A DNA stretch of 64,000 nt from positions 28,375,749-28,439,748 of the forward strand of contig CM045735.1 in assembly GCA_024760905.1 (NCBI GenBank), in the 5' to 3' direction. The notes under the pieces were generated by a model that saw only the letters and a list, made by a program, of their open reading frames with translations, was not told the DNA's origin and did not search any database. A program made the position numbers and the translations under genes. Positions within the stretch are counted from its first letter, which is position 1. The number at the start of each line of letters is the position of its first letter. This document shows positions 33,704 through 42,581 of this stretch, piece by piece. The stretch is from Plotosus lineatus (taxonomy: Eukaryota; Chordata; Actinopteri; Siluriformes; Plotosidae).

Positions 33704-33974
33704 TAGGCTGATTCTGTGAGAAAGAGCCACCAAAACTAGAGTATCTCACAACACAAACCATAATATAGTGTACTGTATTCAATAATTTTTTCACTTAATT
33801 TGCGAACCTATGGTATGAGTTATGGTACTGTTAACTTTTGTTCAAAAGACGATGAAACGGATTAAGACCATTCACATTATTTGTGATGGGAAAAGCGGAT
33901 TCGGAATTCAAACAAATCAGAATTTGAACAGCCGTCTCGAACGGATAAAGTTCGAAAACCAAAGTACCAATGTA

Positions 33975-34435
33975 GTTATTTTATCATCAGAAACAAGTTG
34001 TAAAAGTTTTGCTGTATGTTTCATTTCAAGCAACTCGGAATCTACATACTAAATTGCCAACAACCGAATTTCCTCAACTGGAGGGAATATGGATATTCAG
34101 ATACTGATTCAGGTCAGTGTGAACCAATCAGTGCATAGATACAGTCATATGAGTATCTAACCAAAATGGTGAGTTTGTTTAAAAACGACTGCTTAATATT
34201 ACACATCGTTCAAGATGACTAAATAGTGGACTTCCTTTTTAACTTTTTATTAATTCGCTAGATTACAGGAAACATGAAATCAACAGCACTGTTGGATTGA
34301 CAAGTATGTAAACGTAGACTCCAAAATCATTTTCTATCTTCTAAATGGAGTACCCTGTCCTTATCTTTTATCACTGATTTCTAGTAATATAAAGTTTTGG
34401 CATATAAAATTTGTCTTAATTTAATAATATTAGTA
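33975..34435. other. No recognised feature
   Basis: AT-rich spacer. Confidence 0.4.
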
Positions 34436-34850
34436 GCAAGCTCCCAAGCTGCGCGTTGACAAGGTACGTGACCATCAACCCGGAGATCGCAAGTTTGAAT
34501 CCAAGTTCATGCCACAGCCATCCGTAACCGGGATTCTATGGGAGCCAACTGGCCGAGCTCTCACAGAAGGGGGTATGTGCACATATGTGGACTTCTCTGT
34601 AACTCACTTAGATCTCCAGCCAATCATGGGCATCTGTGAGCTCATTTGTATGAGGGGGCAGATAACGATTTCCCTCTGAGTGTGTTACACTGCCCCAAAA
34701 TACACATGTGCAGCAGTTCGAAAAGAGGTGGGTGGCTAGCATCACATTTCATGGAGAGAGCATGCACATACTAACGGCCCTCACTGGTTGGTGATAGGAA
34801 TTGGATATGAGCAATTTAAGGTAGAAAATGGGGGAGTATAAACTAAATAA
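34436..34850 (+). mobile_element. SINE-D
   Basis: Head with GGAGATCGCAAGTTTGAATC (B-box-like). The body has GTGAGCTCATTTGTATGAGG, GTTACACTGCCCCAAAATAC and GTGATAGGAATTGGATATGA, and the end is GGTAGAAAATGGGGGAG. A diverged reverse copy of the body is seen at 39080-39245. No target duplication could be fixed. Confidence 0.6.
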
Positions 34851-34945
34851 TAATAATAGGAATATTCGTTGTGTTCATTCATTCATTCTTGAAACACTAG
34901 CAGCGTCACAGAGAGGCTGTAGCCAACTCAGGTTAAGGAGGGTAT

Positions 34946-34963
34946 ACCATTAGTTCATCAGGT
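34946..34963 (+). repeat. Target-site duplication of RTE-like copy 2, left
   Basis: ACCATTAGTTCATCAGGT is repeated exactly at 36132-36149. Confidence 0.95.
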
Positions 34964-36131
34964 GAACAACAGTTTGGTTTCATGCCAAGAAAGAGCACCA
35001 CAGATGCAGTGTTTGCTTTGAGGATGTCAATAGAGAAGTACAGAGAAGGTCAGAAGGAGCTGCATTGTGCCTTTGTGGATCTGGAGAAAGCATATGACAG
35101 GGTGCCGAGAGAAGAACTGTGGTATTGTATGAGGAAGTCTGGAGTGACAGAGAAGTATGTTAGAGTGGTGCAGGACATGTATGAGAGATGTAAGACAGTG
35201 GTGAGGTGTGCTGTCGGTGTGACAGAAGAGTTCAAGGTGGAGGTGGGACTGCATGAAGGGTCAGCTCTGAGCCCCTTCTTGTTTGCTATGGTGATGGACA
35301 GGCTAACAGACGAGGTTAGACAAGAATCTCCATGGACTATGATGTTTGCAGATGACATCGTGATCTGTAGTGAGAGCAGAGACCAAGTGGAGGAAAATCT
35401 AGAGAGGTGGAGGTATGCCCTGGAAAGGAGGGGATTGAAGGTTAGTCTTAGTAAGACAGAATACATGTGTGTGAACGACAAGGACCCAAGAGGAACTTTG
35501 AGGTTACAGGGGGCAGAGATAAAGAAGGTGGAGGATTTTAAGTACTTAGGCTCAACAATCCAGAGCAACGGAGAGTGTGGAAAAGAGGTGAAGAAGCGCG
35601 TGCAGGCAGGTTGGAATGGATGGAGAAAAGTGTCCGGTGTGATGTGTGATAGGAGAGTATTGGCAAGAATGAAGGGAAAAGTGTACAAGACGGTGATGAG
35701 GCCAGCAATGTTGTATGGTTTAGAGACAGTGGCCCTGGGGAAAAGACAGGAGTCAGAGTTGGAGGTAGCAGAGATGAAAATGTTGAGGTTCTCTTTGGGA
35801 GTAACGAGGATGGATAGGATCAGAAATGAGTACATCAGAGGGACAGCACATGTTAGATGTTTTGGAGACCAAGTCAGAGAGGTTAGATTGAGATGGTTTG
35901 GACATGTACAGAGGAGGGATAGTGAGTATATTGGTCGTAGGATGCTGAGGTTGGAACTACCAGGCAAAAGGCCCAGAGGAAGACCAAAGAGAAGATTTAT
36001 GGATGCGGTGAAGGCGGACATGAAGGTCGTTGGAGTAAGAGTAGAAGATGCAGAGGATAGGGAGAGATGGAGGCAGATCATTTGCTGTGGCGACCCCTGA
36101 AGGGAACAGCCGAAAGGAAAAGAAGAAGAAG
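34964..36131 (+). mobile_element. RTE-like LINE, copy 2 (5'-truncated, young)
   Basis: Begins inside the reverse transcriptase (EQQFGFMPRKST) and runs to GTGGCGACCCCTGAAGGGAA, CAGCCGAAAGG, (AAG)n. The 18-bp duplication is perfect. The whole coding part is open, which marks a recent insertion. It sits in the inferred Shroom intron, antisense to that gene. Confidence 0.95.
34982..36100 (+). CDS. RTE-like reverse transcriptase, N-terminally truncated ORF
   Basis: An open frame of 372 codons from MPRKSTTDAVFALRM to IICCGDP. It holds FVDLEKAYDRVPREELWY, ALSPFLFAMVMDRL, the catalytic MMFADDIVICSES (about residue 120), LKVSLSKTEYM and FKYLGSTIQSN, and the C-terminal RLRWFGHVQRRDSEYIGRRM, RPRGRPKRRFMDAV. 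The endonuclease and the first RT motifs are lost by 5' truncation, so it is not expected to retrotranspose. GLHEGSALSP has Glu where copies 1 and 3 have Gln. The ATG is an internal Met of the full protein and no promoter is visible. Confidence 0.85.
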   Translation: MPRKSTTDAVFALRMSIEKYREGQKELHCAFVDLEKAYDRVPREELWYCMRKSGVTEKYVRVVQDMYERCKTVVRCAVGVTEEFKVEVGLHEGSALSPFLFAMVMDRLTDEVRQESPWTMMFADDIVICSESRDQVEENLERWRYALERRGLKVSLSKTEYMCVNDKDPRGTLRLQGAEIKKVEDFKYLGSTIQSNGECGKEVKKRVQAGWNGWRKVSGVMCDRRVLARMKGKVYKTVMRPAMLYGLETVALGKRQESELEVAEMKMLRFSLGVTRMDRIRNEYIRGTAHVRCFGDQVREVRLRWFGHVQRRDSEYIGRRMLRLELPGKRPRGRPKRRFMDAVKADMKVVGVRVEDAEDRERWRQIICCGDP

Positions 36132-36149
36132 ACCATTAGTTCATCAGGT

Positions 36150-36671
36150 CATAGTTGGGTCAATATTAGTAACGTGACTATGCTATTTGAGCCATGAGAC
36201 TGTCTCATGTGATCTCAAAGTACTGAAAGTGAGTAAACCTTATGAAGGATATTCAGTCACCGTTAACAGAACCAACAGACAACTCGAGTCTCCTGTGTTT
36301 TCTGGGTGCTTAATATGTCCTAATCTATCGCTAACAAAGACATGACAAGAAAATATGTCATAAGTGCTCAAAACAATGGGGCAGAGCTTTCCAAACCTAG
36401 ACAAGTCATTAAGAGCATGGTTGCGGTGAAAGTTAAATGTGATGCCTGAATAACCTGTACGTGTACATTAGTTCTTCAGACATGTTTGTTTTCTTAGTTA
36501 AGTCGAGCCATAGTTAGTGAGGGACATGGTTTGGAAATCTGGCAAACATCAAAAGGCACTAAACAATACCAACTCTCTGAAGTTGAACGTACCAGTCATG
36601 TGATCCTGACCAAGCAAAACATAAATGCAGTTTTTGAAGATGATGCTTTGGAAGAGCCGTTTTCTGATACA
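36150..36671. other. No recognised feature
   Basis: Spacer between the LINE and the next SINE. No convincing exon. Confidence 0.4.
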
Positions 36672-36957
36672 GTTCCATTAGCACACCCACCTCACAGCAA
36701 GAAGGTGCTGGATTCGAGTCCTAGGCTCGGGCATCTCCGTGTGGCGTTTGCATATTCTCCCTGTGCTTCCATGGGTCTTGTTTCCTCCCATTGTCCAAAG
36801 ACATGCACATTAGTCTAATTGGCTATGCACTATAGGTGTGTGTCGCCCTGTGATGGTCCTGCAAGTTGTATAGGGTTTACCCCGCCCTCACTCAGTGTCA
36901 GCTGCAGTTCCTGCAATCCTAGTAGTAGGATTATGTGGCTCAGAACATGAGTGACAC
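36672..36957 (+). mobile_element. SINE-C
   Basis: CCACCTCACAGCAAGAAGGT, GCTGGATTCGAGTCC (B-box-like), GTGTGGCGTTTGCATATTCT, CAAAGACATGCACATTAGTC, and a degraded tail CCCGCCCTCACTCAGTGTCA. Confidence 0.75.
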
Positions 36958-37144
36958 TTTATTTTTCACCAGTTGGACGTCTTACTTGGGTTGCAGCTAC
37001 ACGACAATATTGTTCTAAATAACGTACTTGGTGTCATGCTAGGTGCTACTAATCTTCTAGGGATGTACAGCACCCTGACAGATAGGAGCTATAAATAATG
37101 GCAAGCATGGACATAGTTTTAAGCTTCAAATTATATACGTTTTC

Positions 37145-37482
37145 ATTGTCACTTTCTGAACCGCTTAATGATAATTAGGGTTGCGGGGAGTCTGGGTCCC
37201 ATCTTAGCAAGCTCTGGGCAAGGGCAAAATACAACCTGGACAGTTTGCCAGGCCATCGGAGGTTAGAAACACGTTGATGGCTAGGCAACCTACTCTTTAC
37301 AAAAGTCAGCAATGATTCTTTTACATGAACCTCTCACCATAGACATTGAGAGACATGCCCGACCTTTGATAACCCAGTTAGCTGCATTGGGGGACAGCAG
37401 TGACAACCTGTTGATCATGGCGCTTGAACCTCAACTTTGAGATCAGCAATCTAGTACCTTACCACCAGGCCACCCACTGCCC
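37145..37482 (-). mobile_element. SINE-B, near-complete
   Basis: Tail CTGAACCGCTTAATGATAAT, GCGGGGAGTCTGGGTCCCAT; junction GAAACACGTTGATGGC; body CTTTTACATGAACCTCTCAC and GATAACCCAGTTAGCTGCAT; head TTGAACCTCAACTTTGAGAT and CCACCAGGCCACCCACTGCC. Confidence 0.85.
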
Positions 37483-37755
37483 CATATACATTTTAATTTT
37501 AGATATTTTATAAATCCCCCTGTAAGAAAATTGGGCTCTGCATTTAACCCATCCAAAGCAGTGGCACACAGGTGAATGCTAGCCTAATGATTGTTGCAAT
37601 AAACACATGTATAAACACATGGATACCAATTGTTCCATTTTGGCATGTCAAGTGGAAGCATGCAATCTGCCATCTTAAAGCAGTGTGACTTGAAACCAAG
37701 CATAGGTATAAAGATATCTTATAAAATCTATATAAATGTGATAACAACCTGTCTG

Positions 37756-38034
37756 TCTGTCTTCCTTTCGGCTTTTTCCCTTTTACTCGGGAGTCGCCAC
37801 ATCTGGTTCGCATGTTTGATTTGGCAGAGGTTTTTACGTTGGATGCCCTTCCTGTCACAAACCTTTTAGCAAGGGACAGAAACACGCTGACGAATTTGCA
37901 GCCTACTCTTTACGAAAGTCAGCAATGCTTCTTTTACATGCCTCTCTCCATAGACAGTGAGGCACATGGCCCGCCTTTGATAAACTCAGTTAGCCGCACT
38001 GGGGGGGGTGAGACCACTAGACCACCACTGCCCA
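37756..38034 (-). mobile_element. SINE-A, head partly deleted
   Basis: RTE-type end CTTTCGGCTTTTTCCCTTTT and GAGTCGCCACATCTGG, then GGATGCCCTTCCTGTCACAA, AGCAAGGGACAGAAACACGC and the body; the head is reduced to ACCACTAGACCACCACTGCC. Confidence 0.85.
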
Positions 38035-38799
38035 TATGTGATAAACAAATGTGATAGCAACCTATTCAGTAAAAATGTGACCTATATGTATTTACCAATA
38101 ATTTATTGGTATTGGTTATATTGGTAACGGTTCCACGGTGGATTCAGACTGGTTTGGATTTTTAATAGCTCACACACAATCTCAAGCGTCATTCAAATTA
38201 CAAAATGACCCTTATCTTTATCATTCATGTTTACTGATATAACTATACGATGAGAAAAAGTCCTTAACAACTCATATGAATATATTGTATATAAATAATA
38301 TAAATAAATCGCACTGATTGACGTTCATACTGTAAACTACACATTCGCTGTGGTGTTTGTTTACGTTGGTTCACATCCCAAAGACAGCCGCATGGTATAT
38401 CGGTGCGGCAAGCCAATGATGTACCTCGCTAATCATTGTATAGTGCACGTTGCATATCTATGCCTTTATACCTGTTATTATACCTCTGGGTGGGGGCCTT
38501 GGAAGTGATCAGCGGTCGATACGCAGGTGTTGATGAGGACAATAATTATATATTTGATATTTTAAAATAACACCGCTTCTTTATCTGCTTATTTTTAGAT
38601 GTGAATTATGTGGAATGGCTTCCATAAGTCCCAGTAAATGGGATGTTACCATAGAAACCCTTGCCTGAAGTTTAAATATCAGCTTGAGCTACAGTCAGAG
38701 ATGATGTGATTGAAATTTAATCAACACTGTCTGGATAATCTGATTCAAGACTCTGACAGCGATGTTGGATCAATAGGCACAAAGGCAAATCCTGAGCCC
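38035..38799. other. No recognised feature
   Basis: AT-rich spacer. No element or exon identified. Confidence 0.4.
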
Positions 38800-38990
38800 G
38801 TTTAACTACTTGTACATTCTCCTTGTGCTTCTGTGAGCTCGTAGTTTCCCCTTGTATTAAAAAACATGCAAGAGAATGTGTGAAAGAGGGTGAATGTGAT
38901 GGACAGGTGGTGAAAATTCTCCCATCTTACACTCAGTGTATGCCCTGGATGCTTGGGACAGAGGGGCTACCTACCTAGCATAAATAAATA
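38800..38990 (+). mobile_element. SINE-C, degraded
   Basis: ACTTGTACATTCTCCTTGTG, TTCTGTGAGCTC, AAAAACATGCAAG, GGTGAATGTGATGG and TGGGACAGAGGGGC follow SINE-C order with many changes. Confidence 0.45.
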
Positions 38991-39017
38991 AATGATAATT
39001 AGATATCATTAGATATA

Positions 39018-39432
39018 TGTTATACATTACCAAGTCCATCTTATAGCAGGATGGTCTTGGGTTTGATTCCTGAGCTGGTTCCTAATTTAGTCATATCCAA
39101 TTCCCACCCATCAGGTATTGCCATCCCTATTGCACGACCTCCACCAACCAGAGATTGGCTCATCTTTTCGTGCGGCACATATTTTGGGGACAATCTAACA
39201 CACTTGCAGGGCACTGTTCATAGCTCCCATGGACTCCAGATCATCGATGGCTGTGGCATTAACCTGGAGTGTGAGAGTGAATGTTACTAGTTATATGTGT
39301 GTTGGTCCTGGCGAGCTTGTTCAGAGTGTACCCTGCCTTCGCCCAGAGCCGGCTCAGATAGGTGCCAGCCTCACCGCAATCCTAATTAGAATTAATCGGC
39401 TTAAAAAATGAATGAATGAAATGTTATACATT
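39018..39432 (+). mobile_element. Composite SINE (C-type head and tail, D-type centre) with 13-bp duplication
   Basis: ATGTTATACATTA occurs at 39018-39030 and 39420-39432. Between them: head TCTTATAGCAGGATGGTCTT, GGGTTTGATTCC; a reversed SINE-D body at about 39080-39245 (CATATCCAATTCCCACCC, GGCACATATTTTGGGG); then the B/C tail CTGGCGAGCTTGTTCAGAGT to AAAATGAATGAATGAA. Either SINE-D landed in a SINE-C or the two recombined. Confidence 0.6.
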
Positions 39433-39805
39433 AACACATCCATCTCATAGCAAGAAGGCCCGGCGAGCTGTCTAGATTGTAACCCGCCCTCGCCCCGAGT
39501 CGACTAAAATGGGCTCCAGCTTCCCCACAAGCCAAATTCGGATTAAGCGGTTCAGAGAATGAATGAATTAGTCGGCATGTTTGCATGGGTTTCCTCCGGG
39601 TACTTCGGTTTCCTCCCACAGTCCAAAGGCGAACTGGCTCACCTAAAGTATGTATGAGTGTGAGACTAAATGGTTGTGTGTTGGCCCGAGATGATCTGAT
39701 GATCTGGCAAGCTGTTCAAGAGTATACTTCTGCTTTGGCCAGAGTTGGCTGAGATAGGCTCCAGCCTCGCTGTGACGATAGTATGATTGATTAATGAGTG
39801 AGTGA
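39433..39805 (+). mobile_element. Two SINE pieces: deleted SINE-C/B and SINE-C
   Basis: 39433-39565 joins a head (ATCCATCTCATAGCAAGAAG) straight to the tail (GGCGAGCTGTCTAGATTGTA ... CAGAGAATGAATGAA). 39573-39805 is a headless SINE-C (CATGTTTGCATGGGTTTCCT, CCTCCCACAGTCCAAAGGCG, GGCAAGCTGTTCAAGAGTAT). Confidence 0.65.
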
Positions 39806-40088
39806 AGTTTAGATATTTTTGTCAACTTCACGTATTTCTTGTTTAACATCATTCCCACTGATATTTCAGCCTTACTAAAGATCAATACGTCACCAATGAA
39901 ACAAAATCTAGCTTTCTCCAAGTTGAATTTTGTCGCGCGCTTACGTCATTGAGTACGCGTGCGTGCGACCGCGTTCGGATCACCATAGCGACGGGGGGGG
40001 GGCACGAAAAGCGGTATCGTTTTTGAAAGCCCGATACCGGAAGAAAGCGGTCTCGCTTTATAAAAGCAATAACCGCGTAGCCAGCTGT

Positions 40089-40094
40089 ACGTAC
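40089..40094 (-). other. Splice donor of the Shroom exon
   Basis: On the minus strand the exon ends ATCTCCAAG and the intron begins GTACGTAC, a near-ideal donor. The cut falls between codons (phase 0) after the Lys of IISK. Confidence 0.8.
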
Positions 40095-40211
40095 CTTGGA
40101 GATGATTAACGGTTCTCCGTGCTCAAGGCCGCCTTTGAGTGTGAAGCCCCACGGTGCTCCGCCGTGCAAGAAAGCCTCGATAAGCAGCGAGTTTCCGGCC
40201 ATCGTCACCAT
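40095..40211 (-). CDS. shroom3: First coding exon of a Shroom-family gene (shroom3-like)
   Basis: Encodes 39 residues: MVTMAGNSLLIEAFLHG then GAPWGFTLKGGLEHGEPLI and ISK. GGAPWGFTLKGGLEHGEP is the carboxylate-binding-loop end of the Shroom PDZ domain, and EAFL...IISK fits shroom3 better than shroom2 or shroom4 as I recall them. Shroom proteins bind F-actin and recruit Rho kinase to drive apical constriction; the rest of the PDZ and the ASD1/ASD2 domains must lie beyond position 1. The start at 40211 is the first ATG after an in-frame TAG 33 bases upstream (GAGAGATGG context); a second Met at 40202 is possible. Paralogue identity is inference. Confidence 0.75.
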
Positions 40212-40344
40212 CTCTCTGTTTGAAAGTCTGTTGATCCCGGGCTAAGTTGGTCCAGTGCGAAGCGCTCGCGGATAAGGAAGGATGTTCCGCGAGCTGCTCC
40301 GTCCTTTTCTTCCCTTTTGAAAAAGTGAATGTGTAAAACTCACC

Positions 40345-40371
40345 GTATTCACTTCCGTCGCTTCAGTCATG
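40345..40371 (-). other. Possible alternative short first coding exon
   Basis: ATGACTGAAGCGACGGAAGT GAATACG is followed on the minus strand by GTGAGT, a good donor also in phase 0. It would give MTEATEVNT joined to the next exon. Upstream sequence CAGGACTTTCACACAGAGAC resembles CAGACTTTCAAACAGAGAG before the main ATG. No transcript evidence; may be chance or 5' UTR. Confidence 0.25.
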
Positions 40372-41007
40372 TCTCTGTGTGAAAGTCCTGAAAGTTCTGA
40401 ATAAAAACATGTCTACATGTTACCTCAGAACCGACGCATAACGTAAATACGAACGGAGAGCGGAAGGAAAGTTGCTTGAAATCCAGGAGAGGTGAAGCGG
40501 TCTGCTGTGGAATGGTTTGTCAGCCCTTCTCCTAGTTCGGACATTTTGAGTTTAACATTACAATAGAATTTGCTCCGATTCAGCGCGCGCACACAAACTG
40601 CGAGCGCGCTCTCCTCGGTCCTGTCAGAAAGTTTTCGCCCCGCTCGAGTTTCCCAAATCCCTCAATAACCCATAAACAAGACACAACGCTCGGGCTTTAA
40701 ATACCACACACACCACCAGAAACGGCTCCGAATCCAGAGTTATCCGGGCGGCTCAGCTTCAGCTTGTCCTTCGTAGTGTGGGGAGTTTGTTTCACAGACA
40801 GATGGATGAGGGAATCCGCAGCTCGCGCCCCCCTTCACCGCCCTTTCCACACTCTAGTCAGAAAGGTGGTTAGGAATGCGCATGCGCACATGATACGAGC
40901 CGTTCCCTGCGCCCAAGGGCGCTGCGATGATTTTCAGCATGACGCGGATAGACTCCAACCTTACGCTACCCACTTCAGGTTCCTCTCTTCCCAGTTAACA
41001 ATAGAAG

Positions 41008-41366
41008 CCCGAGGCTTCAGCGGGGCAGTGGTGGTCTAGTGATATGGGGCACTGGAATGCTGATCCAAAGGTTGGGGGTTTGAGTCCCACTCTTCATGAG
41101 GTTGTCACTGTCCCCGCAGTGCAGCTAACTGGGTTATCAAAGGCCAGCCATGTCTCTCACTGTCTATGGTGTGAGGCTGTAAAAGAGTTATTGCTGACTT
41201 TCGACAAGAGTAGCTACAAAACTGTAATTGTTTTTCGCCCTGAGATGGCCTGGCGAGCTGTCCAGGGTGTACTCTGCCCTCGTCTAGTGTACTCTGGGCG
41301 GCAGCCTCTCCGCGACCCTAATTAGGATTAATCGGTTACAGAAACTAAACTGAACCCAAGGCTTCA
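41008..41366 (+). mobile_element. SINE-B, full length, upstream of the Shroom promoter
   Basis: Element proper 41020-41354, bounded by CCCGAGGCTTCA (41008-41019) and CCCAAGGCTTCA (41355-41366). It has a full head (AGTGGTGGTCTAGTGATATG, GGGTTTGAGTCC), body and tail (GGCGAGCTGTCCAGGGTGTA, CGCGACCCTAATTAGGATTA). About 0.8 kb upstream of the start codon, at the edge of the CpG-rich island. Confidence 0.85.
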
Positions 41367-41610
41367 CTCATTCATTCCTTCATTATCTGACGGGAGGCTG
41401 GAGTGTATCTCAGTCTGAAGGCAGGGTACCAGGACCAAGACACACAGCCACCATTCACACTCGCACCTAAGGGCCTAATGTGCATGTTTTTGGTCTGTAA
41501 GATGGAACAAGAAGTACCCAGAAAAAACATGCAAGCACTTGAAGAACTTATAAGCTTGACACGTAAATGTTCTCGCCAAGCTGAGTAACTTGAACCCAGA
41601 GCCTTTTTTT
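41367..41610 (-). mobile_element. SINE-C, degraded
   Basis: CATTCATTCCTTCATTATCT, GGCTGGAGTGTATCTCAGTC, CCATTCACACTCGCACCTAA, CATGTTTTTGGTCTGTAAGA and AACTTGAACCCAGAGCC (B-box region). Confidence 0.65.
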
Positions 41611-41644
41611 TATATGAGACAGATGTACTAATCAATTTACCAAG

Positions 41645-41930
41645 TCAGCCGTGTAACCCAGTGTGGATCAGGACCAAAAGGTCACTGGTTTAGACCCAAA
41701 CCAGCATGTTAAATGTGAGGTGGCAGTGGCAGTGAGAAACACTTTCCCTTTCTCCACTTTCTCAGGTGAAGTGCCCTTGAACCAAGCGTCTAACCCGAAT
41801 GCTTTCTGAGCCACAGTGTGGCTGCCCACTGGTCCGAGTGCTGGACTGAATAATTCCCACACAAATGTTCCCACTGAGCCTGGGATTTGAGGACATTTTT
41901 TTCTTTGGATGAGTTAAACACAAAGCCAAA
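41645..41930 (+). mobile_element. Fish SINE-like repeat (TTGAACCAAGC type), degraded
   Basis: GTCACTGGTTTAGACCCAAA, TCTCAGGTGAAGTGCCCTTG, AACCAAGCGTCTAACCCGAA and GGCTGCCCACTGGTCCG resemble a fish SINE body with GCCCTTGAGCAAGGCAC. Boundaries uncertain. Confidence 0.45.
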
Positions 41931-41944
41931 CTAATACTCACACA

Positions 41945-42355
41945 CTCACTTGCCGAACCGTTTAGTCCTACTATTATGGTCGCCGACATCTCAGCCGACA
42001 CTGGGCAAAGGCAGGGTGCACCCCCGAACAGCGCACCAGAACAGTACAGGACAGCATATGCACACAGCAATTCATACTCACCTCCAGCCTAATATGCATT
42101 TGTTTGGACTGTAGGAGGAAACTGGTGTACCAAGAGTAAACCTACTCAAGCATGCAAACTCCACACAGAAATGTCCGATCATGGGACTTGAGGATTCAGG
42201 ACAGTCATGCTGGAAAGCAGACGTGCTAACCACGTTAGCCCGCCAATACACTGGCCAGCTGTTTAGGGTGCCTTTGTCCAGAGGCAAGTGAGGAAGGCTG
42301 TAGTCTTCCCACGACCAGAGTAGGGTTAAATGTTCCTGAGAATTAATTAATAAAT
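41945..42355. mobile_element. SINE-C (minus) followed by a tail fragment (plus)
   Basis: 41945-42242, minus: GAACCGTTTAGTCCTACTAT, GCAAAGGCAGGGTGCACC, TTTGGACTGTAGGAGGAAAC, GCATGCAAACTCCACACAG, and head GCAGACGTGCTAACCACG. 42245-42355, plus: GGCCAGCTGTTTAGGGTGCC to GAATTAATTAATAAATG. Confidence 0.7.
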
Positions 42356-42579
42356 GTTACAAGAAAATGATGCAAGCAAAGTCTTTTGTTCTGAAGTCTG
42401 CCACTTCAGCTTGCTGATTTACTTTACTGTAGTCACTGACACTGGGAACTCCTTTCAAGAAATGTCAATATCTCCTTATAGAAAGTTACATCATATTTCA
42501 GATTAATGCTGTTTGATTTGTAATTTGCCACACTTGCAAGAAATAAGTATTACAGTAAAAAAGAAACATCTGTTTTCAA
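42356..42579. other. No recognised feature
   Basis: AT-rich spacer. Confidence 0.4.
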
Positions 42580-42581
42580 TA

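Larger units (their letters stand above)
32806..33972 (+). mobile_element. Tigger/pogo-like element, sister of 7583-11853
   Basis: Left end CAGTGGAGCCTCGGTATTGG, right end reversed CATTGGTACTTTGGTTTTCG, TA on both sides (32804-32805, 33973-33974). Shares with the 7.6-kb copy the tandem GTTGATACTATGTA block (32967 and 33026), the transposase C-terminal remnant, and an LTR-derived insert at the same internal place. Transposase core absent. Confidence 0.75.
39925..40960. promoter_or_regulatory. CpG-rich island around the first Shroom exon
   Basis: This is the only long stretch here dense in CG dinucleotides (CGCGCG, GCGAAGCGCTCGCGG, AGCGCGCGCAC, CCGAGGCTT). It is nearly free of repeats. It brackets the 40095-40211 exon, as expected for a vertebrate housekeeping or developmental promoter. 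A CRE-like TTACGTCAT lies at about 39941-39949. No TATA box is placed convincingly, and the transcription start is not determined. Confidence 0.6.

Noticed and set aside
40764..41039. 91-codon plus-strand frame in the CpG-rich region
   Set aside because: Runs into a SINE and lacks any family resemblance; CG-rich DNA keeps frames open by chance.
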